Shown here piece by piece: positions 33,352 to 40,469 of a DNA stretch of 40,469 nucleotides. The DNA is taken from assembly GCF_014230055.1 (NCBI RefSeq), contig NZ_JACHVA010000136.1:1-40469 (forward strand), read 5' to 3'. This stretch comes from Puniceicoccus vermicola (GTDB taxonomy: Bacteria; Verrucomicrobiota; Verrucomicrobiia; Opitutales; Puniceicoccaceae). The notes beneath the pieces are model-generated. The model saw only the letters and a program-made list of their open reading frames with translations. It was not told the origin of the DNA and did no database searches. A program made the translations under genes and the position numbers. Position 1 is the first letter of the stretch. The number at the start of each line of letters is the position of its first letter.

Positions 33352-33774
33352 ATGGATATAAGCACGCAACAGCGCATCGAACTTGAGCACCTCCTGCTCC
33401 AGCGGGAGGGGGCGTACGCGCGTGTGCACCAGGCGGAAGCCGAAATTCATAAAATCTTCGGGGAGGAGTTTCCGCTGCCGCCTCCGCCCGAAGACGTGGC
33501 CACCGGACCGGTCACGAAAAAGAAAACCCGCAAGAAGCGGGTGGCCGCGAAGAAAAAAGCCGTGCCCAAGATCCGCACCCTCGACCCGGACGAGAGTGCC
33601 TACCGCATCATCTTCCTCCAGGAGGGCAGCGAAGTCGAGGAAGTCCACACGGATCGCAAAGCGATCCAAAACCTCTTCAAGACCGGCGCCGCCGATGAGG
33701 CTGTGGTCCGAATCGAAACCCTCGATGCCTCTGGATCGACGGTGGAGCGCATCTACGAGCGAGAAGAGGGGTAG
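33352..33774 (+). CDS. Small coiled-coil protein with Lys-rich linker (FtsK operon)
   Basis: 140 residues, function unknown. N-terminal helix LEHLLLQREGAYARVHQAEA and FPLPPPPE (11-47) mirror the preceding protein. A strongly basic linker (TKKKTRKKRVAAKKKAVPK, 55-73) could bind DNA. A distinct C-terminal domain follows (YRIIFLQEGSEVEEVHTDRK, then RIETLDASGSTVERIYERE), likely a small beta-rich fold. Last gene of the operon, 25 bp after its paralogue. Confidence 0.7.
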   Translation: MDISTQQRIELEHLLLQREGAYARVHQAEAEIHKIFGEEFPLPPPPEDVATGPVTKKKTRKKRVAAKKKAVPKIRTLDPDESAYRIIFLQEGSEVEEVHTDRKAIQNLFKTGAADEAVVRIETLDASGSTVERIYEREEG

Positions 33775-33867
33775 TTGTCCGATTCCCAGGGACGGCGGGG
33801 CTGCGCGCCACGCTCATCCGCCTCACTGCAATCGAGTCCCCAGTTTTCCGCGTATAGAGCGCGGACC

Positions 33868-33883
33868 GCGGATTTCAATCCGC
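33868..33883. repeat. GCGGATT palindrome (dispersed element)
   Basis: GCGGATTTCAATCCGC, 7-bp arms, between the convergent FtsK operon and beta-helix gene. Same element as 614-629 and the pair in 17900-18012. No other feature is seen in 33775-34042. Confidence 0.65.
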
Positions 33884-34042
33884 CCCGTTGGAAGAGCCGC
33901 GTGGGAGAGGAGATTTTGCCGCGGAAAAGCGCAAAGAGTCAGATAAGAGAAGAGGGGAGGGCAGAGATCCGTCTCTGCCGCGTCATTGGAAACCGAGTGC
34001 TGACCTCTTTCGGCTTTTGCCCGAGAAAGTTGCCCATCGGGA

Positions 34043-36520
34043 TTACTCCCAGGCTGTATCGACTTCGAGCGCGCGGTAGAAGCGGGACTTGTCGAGAAGG
34101 GGAAGCGATTGAGTCTCCGGAGGTCCATCGTCGAGCCACTGGACGGACCAGCCCGACGCGTAGATGGCGGGGAGAACGGTTTCCCAGATCATTAGATCTT
34201 CCGAGAACTGGATGTAATATTTCCCGCCGGGCTTTGCGTTGAAATCGATCAGGATGGAGCCGCCCGGGAGGGGAGTGATTGAGGTGATCTTAAAGGGCTC
34301 CGGGTTCGAACGGGTGAGCCGGGCTCCGGCTGCGTCGAGAATGCTGGATGGGACCTGGGATTCGTTGGAGATGAAGAAATTCAGGTCGTAGGTCATTCGG
34401 GTGGGATATTTCACCCCGTCAAAGGTGTAGGGGCAGATGTCGAAAAATTGGTAGTCCCCGAAGTAGTTTTCCGTGTAGTGGATATCGCCGAAGGTCCGGC
34501 ATCCGCCCGTATCGCTACCGTAGGAAATCTTCAGGTCGGTGAGAAGGCTGAGGACGTCCTGCATCTCGTTGGCGAGGGCGACCGGCTGGAAGATGCTTCC
34601 GCCGAGCGGACCTTGGCCAAAGTCGATGTAGCCGGGAGGGTTGTCGAAGGAGACATTGTTGCGAAGGGTGATGTAGCGGCTTCCGCCATCGGTGTAAAAA
34701 ATGTTGCCACCCCCGTCGGGACGCTTGTTGCTGGCGACGTTGCCCTCGATGAGCATCCCGTTGGCGAGGTCAGGGCCTTGGCGGCCGAGGGTGTAGATGG
34801 CTCCGCCGTCCCAGACCGTTTCGATGAAGTTCTCGATGCGATTGTTCATCACGCGGTTTCCTCGGTTGGCGGTGAGGGTGGTGAAGGTGCCCCACTGGCC
34901 CGGGCAGGCGTTGGGGGCGCCGACATAGGTCGAGCCGTCGAAGGGGTCCAAAAGTCCCCAGCCCCAGCCGAGTGCGATGGCCGACCAAGGAGTGTGGGTG
35001 ATGGTGTTCTCGAGGATGGAGGTCCGCTCGGTGAAACCGACAAAGATCCCGGCGGCATCGACGTAATCTTTCCCGGTGTGGGTGATCAGGTTGTTGGAGA
35101 CCGCGTTGTCGCTCGTGTATCCGGCCGCATTCTCCGGGCGGGCATCGAGCTTCTGCACGCCGCCAATCTGGATCGCCGCGGAGGAGATGTCGGTGAAGAT
35201 GTTGCTGTCGACGGTGTTGTTCTGGCTGCCGCGGCCGAAGTCGAGGGCCACGCCGCCGAGATGGGCAAAGATGCTGTTGCGGAATTCGATGTCGTGGGCG
35301 TAGCGGAAACTAAGGTTTCCCGGCGTGCGCGTGACGGTCTCCACATGTCCGCTGAAGTTCGTCGGGTTGGAATCGCCGGTGACGTGGAATCCGCTCTGGT
35401 CGCAGATGTAGCCTTCGCCGTTCTGGCTCGGTCCGAGCCAGGTCGAGTAGGAAAAGGTGAGGTTCTCTATGCGGACATTGGCGACCGGAGAAAGATCGGA
35501 ACCATGCCCTTGTATCAACGTCTCGATGACTGGAAGTTCGGCATCGATCGTGGCGATATCTTCGCCGACGCGGGGAATGTAATAGATCACGTCGGCGGTT
35601 TCATCCAGATACCACTCGCCGGGTTCGTTGAGGAACTGATAGGCGTTTTCGAAATAGGTCACTTCGAAGAAGCTCCACATTCCCGGTTGCCCGACATCGC
35701 TCGGATCGTCTCCCTTACCCTTCGTGCTGTCGCCGGCGTTGCGGAACATATTGGCGTTCCACCAGCCGGGAGTCTGCATCTTGATGAGCTTGCTGTTGTC
35801 GTTGAGAATGCCCGGGTCCTCGGTGACTTCATCAATCAGACAACGCATGGACTTCCACTGGGTGATGATGACGGCCTCGATCTGGCTTTGATTGGTCCAG
35901 GTCGTCGGGTCGCGCCAAGCTTCCGGATTGAGGGGATCGACGATGTATTCGATGCCTCCTCCACCGGTCACCGGAACCGTCCGGTCCGGGTTGCCGCAGG
36001 TCGGATCGGGGAGGTGGTCGGGTTGAAACTTGGGGACAAAGCTGGCAGGGTAGTCGATGGTTCGCGCCCGCACGGTCCGCTGTTCGTTGACGAAGAACTG
36101 GCGGGATTGAACGCCGTCTGGAACCGCGGCGCCGTAGATGCCGAGGTCCGAATCCACCAGAGTCCAACCGTCGACCGGAATGGAGCCGACAATCACCGGG
36201 ATCTCATCGGTGACGGCCCGGTAGACGACGTCGAATCCGTTCTGGCCGGAGTCAGCGTCTGTGAGGATCAGAGGACTCGCGAGGCGATAGACGCCGCCGT
36301 AGAGATTGACGTGGAGGTCCTGCGACTGGGTGGGGAGGAGATCGCGGACCGCGAGCTTCGCGCGTTCCAGAGTGAGAAAGGGTTCGGACTCCGAGCCGGG
36401 ATTGCTGTCGTCTCCGAGGGGAGAAACCCAGAAATCGGCGGCTAACGGCGACGGGCTGACCACGGCGAGTACGGAAGAGACCAGAAATGCGAAGGACCGA
36501 CAACAGAACATCAGATCCAT
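34043..36520 (-). CDS. Secreted right-handed parallel beta-helix protein (possible GH141-like carbohydrase)
   Basis: 825-residue exported protein with signal peptide (FAFLVSSVLAVVSPSPLAA). The N-terminal DFWVSPLGDDSNPGSESEPF is typical of beta-helix polysaccharide-active enzymes. A long series of beta-helix coils follows (VRIENLTFSYS, IEFRNSIFAHLGG, NTVDSNIFTDIS, NAVSNNLITHTG, NRVMNNRIENF). It ends in a domain with NAKPGGKYYIQFSEDLMIWE common at the ends of verrucomicrobial secreted proteins, perhaps for export or sorting. A glycan-degrading role is inferred; catalytic residues cannot be assigned. ATG at 36520 or three codons later. It appears monocistronic. Confidence 0.82.
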   Translation of the reverse strand: MDLMFCCRSFAFLVSSVLAVVSPSPLAADFWVSPLGDDSNPGSESEPFLTLERAKLAVRDLLPTQSQDLHVNLYGGVYRLASPLILTDADSGQNGFDVVYRAVTDEIPVIVGSIPVDGWTLVDSDLGIYGAAVPDGVQSRQFFVNEQRTVRARTIDYPASFVPKFQPDHLPDPTCGNPDRTVPVTGGGGIEYIVDPLNPEAWRDPTTWTNQSQIEAVIITQWKSMRCLIDEVTEDPGILNDNSKLIKMQTPGWWNANMFRNAGDSTKGKGDDPSDVGQPGMWSFFEVTYFENAYQFLNEPGEWYLDETADVIYYIPRVGEDIATIDAELPVIETLIQGHGSDLSPVANVRIENLTFSYSTWLGPSQNGEGYICDQSGFHVTGDSNPTNFSGHVETVTRTPGNLSFRYAHDIEFRNSIFAHLGGVALDFGRGSQNNTVDSNIFTDISSAAIQIGGVQKLDARPENAAGYTSDNAVSNNLITHTGKDYVDAAGIFVGFTERTSILENTITHTPWSAIALGWGWGLLDPFDGSTYVGAPNACPGQWGTFTTLTANRGNRVMNNRIENFIETVWDGGAIYTLGRQGPDLANGMLIEGNVASNKRPDGGGNIFYTDGGSRYITLRNNVSFDNPPGYIDFGQGPLGGSIFQPVALANEMQDVLSLLTDLKISYGSDTGGCRTFGDIHYTENYFGDYQFFDICPYTFDGVKYPTRMTYDLNFFISNESQVPSSILDAAGARLTRSNPEPFKITSITPLPGGSILIDFNAKPGGKYYIQFSEDLMIWETVLPAIYASGWSVQWLDDGPPETQSLPLLDKSRFYRALEVDTAWE

Positions 36521-37260
36521 AAGAGTGTCTAAACCGGGTTATTATTCCAGATAATTTGGAAATATCTGGCCACGAAAAGGCACATAGAGGTCCACGGAGG
36601 GTGGGGCTGAGGGAGCGGGAGATGAGTGGCCGCCTGGATTTCTCATGGTGGTGAAAGCTTTCGTGCTTGAGTAGCACAGGCAGCTTGCCTGTGGATTTGC
36701 GCAGCAGCTTAGCCACGAAAATGCACGAAGATTCACAAAAAGGGAAGGGACGTGGGGCGCAGGGCGTGAATGGCACTAGTTTAAGAGGTTTTATGGAATG
36801 GGAACCTCCCCACCCCCGACATAGTCGGGAGTCTTCCCCTCCTACTCGTAGGAGGGGAGTCAGAAAATTACAAAAAGACTCCTCCCCTGCTACAGGGGAG
36901 GGGGATCCCGCGGACGCGGGATGGAGGGGTTCCTCTTCAAAAGTCGCCAATATCAAAATTTCCCCGCTAAAACCCTTAAACTAGTGCCACTCGGGCGCAG
37001 GGCGAGGGAGGTGGGGGGACGGCTTCGCCGGGACTCCCCAAAGTAGTGGGAGCTTTCGTGCTTCGCTTTGCCGCTTCGCAGAACAAGTCCAGCTCCCGCA
37101 TCGCTTCGGAATGGGGGAGGGCAGAACTCCGTCTCAGCGGTTTTGGAAGGAGAGGTGGCGAACGTCCAACGCTGAACTTGGCCCGTCCAACTTTTGACGT
37201 TCGCTCTCGGGCATTTTCTGAAAAGGGCAGTTGCCTGATTTTTTCGGACAACGTATCAAG
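36521..37260. other. Gene-free region with repeats and MITE-like element
   Basis: Contains a CACAGGCAGCTTGCCTGTG palindrome (36675-36693), a MITE-like element (36771-36989), and a GTGGGAGCTTTCGTGCTTCG element (around 37047) related to one near 25601. No gene was recognised. Confidence 0.6.
36771..36989. mobile_element. MITE-like element with 22-bp terminal inverted repeats
   Basis: Left end TGGCACTAGTTTAAGAGGTT (36771 on) and right end 36968-36989 are inverted copies differing by one inserted base. The 219-bp interior has no gene but several perfect palindromes: CCCCTCCTAC-TC-GTAGGAGGGG, CTCCCCTG-CTA-CAGGGGAG and ATCCCGC-GGAC-GCGGGAT. A GGGCGCAGGGCG direct repeat lies 3-4 bp outside each end. 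Size, inverted ends and lack of a transposase fit a non-autonomous element. The parent transposase is not in the window. Confidence 0.7.
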
Positions 37261-37584
37261 ATGAGTGTGTTTGTAAGGGGAAAGTCTCGTCACCGATTTT
37301 TGATCCGAATGCTTTGTCTGCCAACGCTGGTCGCGCTGAGTGGTTCGGGGTGCAAGAGTCAGTCGCAGGAGGACTACCGTCCTGCGTGGGTTCGCCAGTC
37401 AGAAGCGCAATTTTCCGGCAAATCTTTTTCGGAACTGGCGACGGGGCAATCTTCACAGAGGTCCGGGGGTGCCGGAAACTCTTCTCCGAAACCGAGTTCG
37501 CCGCGAGCGGAACCGAGATCCATGCCTACGCCGGCAGGCGTGCAGTGGGGGGAAACGCGCGTTATGGTTGAGGTCGAGGAGTGA
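37261..37584 (+). CDS. Lipoprotein of unknown function
   Basis: 107 residues: basic N-terminus (VRGKSRHRFLIR), hydrophobic core MLCLPTLVALSGSG and lipobox SGSGC, then a Ser/Pro/Gln-rich, mostly disordered mature part. The C-terminal GVQWGETRVMVEVEE echoes the acidic end of the lipoprotein at 27267. ATG at 37261 is preferred to an upstream TTG. It stands alone among repeats. Function unknown. Confidence 0.65.
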   Translation: MSVFVRGKSRHRFLIRMLCLPTLVALSGSGCKSQSQEDYRPAWVRQSEAQFSGKSFSELATGQSSQRSGGAGNSSPKPSSPRAEPRSMPTPAGVQWGETRVMVEVEE

Positions 37585-38056
37585 CCCCGGGGTGTCCTGG
37601 TTATTTTTGGAAACATTGAGCTGACTTGAGTTCCGGCGATGGATGAGTGTTGATTCCTGATCACCTCGGGGGCGGGAGTTTTTGCCATCAAGAGGTAAAA
37701 AACACAAAAGGGAGAGGGATCTGGTTTGGAAATTTTGCAGCATCCAGACGTGAGGCGGATAACCGTTAGGGTGTGAAGTTGGACCGCGGCCCCGTAGACG
37801 CGGGATTCGCTCTGGGGTGGGATGTTTGTTCACCACAGAAAGCACAAAAGACACAAGAAGGGGATGTTTCGGGGAGCGGGTCTCAGGGCGCGGGGCGTGG
37901 GGGCGGCTTTGCGGGGGCTCCTCATGGTAGCGGGCCGCGCATCGAGGAGGAACGGGGACGGGCAGGGCTCCGACTCTACCGCGTCTTCGAATCTTCGGGA
38001 GATTCGCATCGGTGTTCTTAACATTTTTTATTCTCGTATTCTTTGACAAATCTTGG
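37585..38056. other. Gene-free region with degraded repeat fragments
   Basis: G-rich fragments related to other intergenic elements (GGGGCGGCTTTGCGGGGGCT near 37900, compare 38735-38755). No open frame shows a recognisable protein. Confidence 0.5.
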
Positions 38057-38072
38057 TTTTGTATATACAAAA
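38043..38072 (+). promoter_or_regulatory. vapBC promoter with palindromic operator
   Basis: TTGACA (38043-38048) and TATACA (38064-38069; 15-nt spacing) form a plausible promoter. A perfect 16-bp palindrome TTTTGTATATACAAAA (38057-38072) covers the -10 and ends 7 bp before the vapB ATG. This is the expected layout for VapB autorepression. Confidence 0.65.
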
Positions 38073-38079
38073 TGTGTAT

Positions 38080-38313
38080 ATGAAAACGAAAATTTTTAAA
38101 AGTGGGAATTCGAAAGCTGTGAGGATTCCTGCATCGATCCAACTTTCTGGCCCGGAGGTGGAGATCGTTGATCTTGGCGCGGACGGCGTCTTGCTGAAGG
38201 AGTTGGCGCAAACCCGGGACCCGTGGGATCTGTTTCGCGAGGGCTTGGCTGAACTGGGAGGCGAATGGCCGGAACGTGCTCAGGAAAAGGACCAGAAGAG
38301 GCCCGAATGGTGA
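38080..38313 (+). CDS. vapB: VapB-type antitoxin (AbrB/MazE-like DNA-binding)
   Basis: 77-residue antitoxin. N-terminal swapped-hairpin DNA-binding motif MKTKIFKSGNSKAVRIPASI, the hallmark of VapB; the C-terminal DPWDLFREGLAELGGEWPE would block the toxin active site. ATG at 38080 is used because it follows the operator directly; the same frame is open slightly upstream. It overlaps vapC by 7 nt. No Shine-Dalgarno fits between operator and start, so the mRNA leader must be very short. Confidence 0.88.
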   Translation: MKTKIFKSGNSKAVRIPASIQLSGPEVEIVDLGADGVLLKELAQTRDPWDLFREGLAELGGEWPERAQEKDQKRPEW

Positions 38314-38711
38314 AATACCTCCTCGACACCAATGTCCTTATCGAGTGTCTGCGTCGAAACCCGAAGATGGTCGAGACAGTCATGGCCAAGGGGAAAGGAC
38401 ATGATCTCGCGATTTCTGCGGTGACCTACGGAGAGCTATTGGTAGGCATCCACAAGAACGATACTCCTCGTCGGAGAGCGGCTCTGAGCAAAGTGTTGGC
38501 ACCGATGCAGATTCTCGCGTTTGATGACCATGCCGCCGCTGAATTCGCCAAGATCAAATCAGCCTTGGAAAGAACTGGCGAGGGGATCGGCTCCTACGAT
38601 ATGCAGATTGCCGGACACGCGATCAGCGCTGGTCGTCGTCTCGTGACGCACAACGGCGATGAATTCGCACGCGTCAAGCAGCTGAAGTGGGAAGACTGGG
38701 AAAACGGTTAG
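38307..38711 (+). CDS. vapC: VapC-type PIN-domain ribonuclease toxin
   Basis: 134-residue PIN-domain endoribonuclease. Acidic active-site residues: LLDTNVLIECL (Asp), AISAVTYGELLVG (Glu) and GSYDMQIAGHAIS (Asp), with a final THNGDEFARV. Full length. The start within vapB (7-nt overlap) gives coupled expression. VapC toxins cleave tRNA or rRNA when freed from VapB; the target here is unknown. Confidence 0.9.
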   Translation: MVKYLLDTNVLIECLRRNPKMVETVMAKGKGHDLAISAVTYGELLVGIHKNDTPRRRAALSKVLAPMQILAFDDHAAAEFAKIKSALERTGEGIGSYDMQIAGHAISAGRRLVTHNGDEFARVKQLKWEDWENG

Positions 38712-38782
38712 AACGTGAACCTCAGGGCGAGGGGCGCGGGGGCGGCTTCGCCGGGATCTCCAAGGTGGTGGGATCTGAGTAG

Positions 38783-38801
38783 CGCAGGCAGCTTGCCTGT
38801 G
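38783..38801. repeat. CGCAGGCAGCTTGCCTGTG palindrome
   Basis: Relative of the palindrome in the 36-bp direct repeats; it shares the downstream ...GCCACGAAAA.GCAC context with the 36675 copy. Lies in the 286-bp gap between vapC and the membrane-protein gene, where no gene is seen. Confidence 0.7.
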
Positions 38802-38997
38802 AATCTGTGCGGGAACTTGGCCACGAAAAGGCACAAGAATCCACAAAACGAGGAGATGCCCAGTTAGGGGATTTTGTAGCATCCCGCCTGCCTGTCCGCC
38901 ATAGCCTCGTGCGAAGGCTGGGTGAGGCGGATGATCGTTAGATCTTCGCGAAGGTTGCGTTTGCTCCCAGCTGCACTCTACTCTCCTTAGATAAACC

Positions 38998-39951
38998 GTG
39001 GAGGAGAATAGAAGCATCTGGAACGCAGTGACCCGGGACGGAACCGTCTTACTCGGGTTGAGTGGACTCATCTTGATGTTTTGTGGAGCCTTCGCTCTCT
39101 TTCTCTCGTTCTCCGGCGAATTCCTGCCCCATGACGCTGACGCAATCGGTTTTACAGCGGATGGGCTGTGGGTTTTATCCCCCAATCTCGTGGATTTTAT
39201 GCTGCACGACCGGGCAGCTTTCGGGGGAGTCTTACTCGCGATCGGTGCCCTCTATGTTTGGCTAGCGGCCTATCCATTGGCCAACGGGCAAGCTTGGGCA
39301 TGGAAGACCTTCTGCATTTCCGGTGTTCTCGGCTTCGGCAGCTTCCTCCTCTATCTCGGCTACGGCTACCTCGACATCTGGCATGGGATTGCGACCCTGT
39401 TCCTCCTCATCGTCTTCGTCAGTGGACTGTTTCTCAGCCGAAAGGTGGTCCGGAAATCCGACTCTCTCCGATGGTTCCCAACTCTTGCCGAACTGAAGCC
39501 GAATTACCGAAAAGGATTATCCACTCTCTGCTTCTATTTCTATGCCTTCGGCCTGATCAGCGCCGGGATCGTCATCAGCATTGTCGGCATCACCACGATC
39601 TTTGTCCCGTCGGACATTGAGTTCATCGAGCTGTGTGGAGCGGATGTTGCTGCGATCTCGGATTCCCTGCTAGGCGTCATCGCCCATGATCGAGCAGGAT
39701 TCGGCGGAGCCTTACTTACAATCGGAGTTACCGTATGGCTCATTCTTTCGAACGCGAAGTTTTCCAAGAGCCTTTGGCAAACTCTCCTTGTGTCCGGTAT
39801 AATGGGATTTGTCCCGGCAATCGGAATTCACTTTTACATTGGGTACACCGACTTTTTGCATGTTCTGCCAGCTTTCATTGGTGCCTTTGTCTTTGGGGGC
39901 GCCATATTTCTTTCTAGAAACTCGACTCCAACCTCCGCTCCAACGGGGTGA
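38998..39951 (+). CDS. Integral membrane protein with internal duplication
   Basis: 317 residues, about eight membrane helices. Two halves are related: each has HDRA(A/G)FGG(V/A)LL(A/T)IG (about 69-83 and 228-242), a helix with SG(V/I)(L/M)GF, a Tyr-rich YIGYTDF/YLGYGYL segment and a closing GxxFLSR (about 142-148 and 300-306). The start is GTG at 38998; the next in-frame ATG would cut the first helix. The conserved His-Asp-Arg motif next to a helix could be functional. Family not recognised; no link to neighbours. Confidence 0.75.
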   Translation: MEENRSIWNAVTRDGTVLLGLSGLILMFCGAFALFLSFSGEFLPHDADAIGFTADGLWVLSPNLVDFMLHDRAAFGGVLLAIGALYVWLAAYPLANGQAWAWKTFCISGVLGFGSFLLYLGYGYLDIWHGIATLFLLIVFVSGLFLSRKVVRKSDSLRWFPTLAELKPNYRKGLSTLCFYFYAFGLISAGIVISIVGITTIFVPSDIEFIELCGADVAAISDSLLGVIAHDRAGFGGALLTIGVTVWLILSNAKFSKSLWQTLLVSGIMGFVPAIGIHFYIGYTDFLHVLPAFIGAFVFGGAIFLSRNSTPTSAPTG

Positions 39952-40152
39952 ACCTTTGCCGAAACAATATAGCGTGTCGCCGTTTGAGCCTGCGAGAATC
40001 TTAATCTTTTGCGTTTGAACCCCGTGGTCTGTCTGGTGTTCCGTTGGGGAGAGGTTGGGGAGACGTTGGGAAGTTAGTAGGTTGAGACGTTTTGAGGTTT
40101 TTGGGTGGGAGAAAGATGGCGAACGTTAACCTTTCAACTTTAAACCTCGAAC
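39952..40152. other. Short gene-free region
   Basis: Contains imperfect GTTGGGGAGA / GTTGAGACG tracts resembling the 8-bp repeat at 29291. No gene. Confidence 0.45.
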
Positions 40153-40469
40153 TGTCCAATCCTGATTTAAAGTTGTCAGTATAGTTTTGGTTATTGTTTG
40201 CGTTGTAAGAGGATTAATTAAGGGAGACATTCGCCCCCATGGGGGCGGGGCGGCGATGGACTCGCTCCGGGTAGTTCATTTCCAGAGCACGGTGTGGACG
40301 GATCGTATTGAAGCACTCGATAGCGTGCTCTACCATCTTTGCTGCCATCGCTTTTGACGGGAGTTTTCTCCCGAGTCCGTATTCCTGCTTAAGTATGCCG
40401 TTGAGCCGTTCGGCCTGTGAGTTTTCGTAGCAATGATTCACTTCGGTCATACTCACCGAGATACCGCGG
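40153..40469 (-). mobile_element. IS3-family insertion sequence, 3' end (truncated by window)
   Basis: Contains the transposase end and, beyond its stop, a probable terminal inverted repeat starting TGTCCAATCCTGATTTAAAG at 40153, with the TG tip usual for IS3. The other end lies right of the window. The exact tip is inferred. Confidence 0.6.
40214..40469 (-). CDS. IS3-family transposase OrfB, C-terminal part (partial)
   Basis: The frame runs off the right edge. The visible part (ISVSMTEVNHCYENSQAERL, then NGILKQEYGLGRKLPSKAMA and CFNTIRPHRALEMNYPERVH) is the C-terminal end of the DDE integrase core, with the catalytic glutamate in the ENSQAERL region. This places it in the IS150/IS3 group. 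It ends normally, so the element may be intact beyond the window. Confidence 0.9.
   Translation of the reverse strand, partial: RGISVSMTEVNHCYENSQAERLNGILKQEYGLGRKLPSKAMAAKMVEHAIECFNTIRPHRALEMNYPERVHRRPAPMGANVSLN

Noticed and set aside
34448-36445. 665-codon plus-strand frame opposite the beta-helix gene
   Set aside because: The minus strand has a signal peptide, beta-helix repeats and a known C-terminal style; the plus frame has none.

Overview
This 40.5 kb window is a chromosomal segment of a moderately GC-rich bacterium. The best fit is Verrucomicrobiota, probably class Opitutae (inference). Reasons: GspG-like pseudopilins, a secreted beta-helix protein ending in a verrucomicrobial-type C-terminal domain, few Shine-Dalgarno sequences, and intergenic DNA full of short palindromic repeats. 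No rRNA or tRNA gene was recognised, so the assignment rests on protein style only.

Layout. 1-630: tandem array of ~125-bp hairpin repeats. 650-5000 (minus): ferric-iron ABC importer (binding protein, permease, ATPase). 5213-9048 (plus): two pseudopilins, a SET-domain methyltransferase, an MGDG-synthase-type glycosyltransferase and an overlapping SCP2-like gene. 9192-14007 (minus): imelysin, multi-haem oxidoreductase, RidA/chorismatase-like protein and a GT2 glycosyltransferase, with a good Fur-box match upstream. 14290-15296 and 20564-21462: two arrays of one 109-bp hairpin repeat, bracketing a molybdenum-cofactor cluster (MOSC, moeA, moaC, mobA, moaD, moaE, moaA; 15432-20370, minus). 21485-23843 (minus): IclR regulator, amidohydrolase and Rieske protein in overlapping frames. 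23934-27170: accessory segment between exact 36-bp direct repeats, holding a Phd-like/zeta-like toxin-antitoxin pair, an unrecognised gene and an orphan I-C-type CRISPR array (8 repeats). 27267-27437: small lipoprotein. 27468-28890: array of ~138-bp repeats. 28904-29190: strongly structured non-coding stretch, candidate small RNA on the minus strand. 29462-33774 (plus): FtsK/SpoIIIE-type motor without membrane segments, a repeat protein and two related small coiled-coil proteins. 34043-36520 (minus): secreted parallel beta-helix protein. 36771-36989: MITE-like element. 37261-39951 (plus): lipoprotein, VapBC pair, internally duplicated membrane protein. 40153-40469: end of an IS3-family insertion sequence.

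How the parts fit. Two iron-acquisition loci lie within 14 kb, and related Fur-box-like motifs precede imelysin (strong), the candidate RNA (moderate) and the ferric-binding protein (weak). The molybdenum-cofactor genes form two translationally coupled blocks. The most unusual material is (i) the dispersed and arrayed hairpin repeats, which show compensatory changes in the stems and all run in one orientation across the window, and (ii) the four-gene operon around a membrane-segment-free FtsK motor. Either could be an undescribed system; function is not shown by sequence alone.
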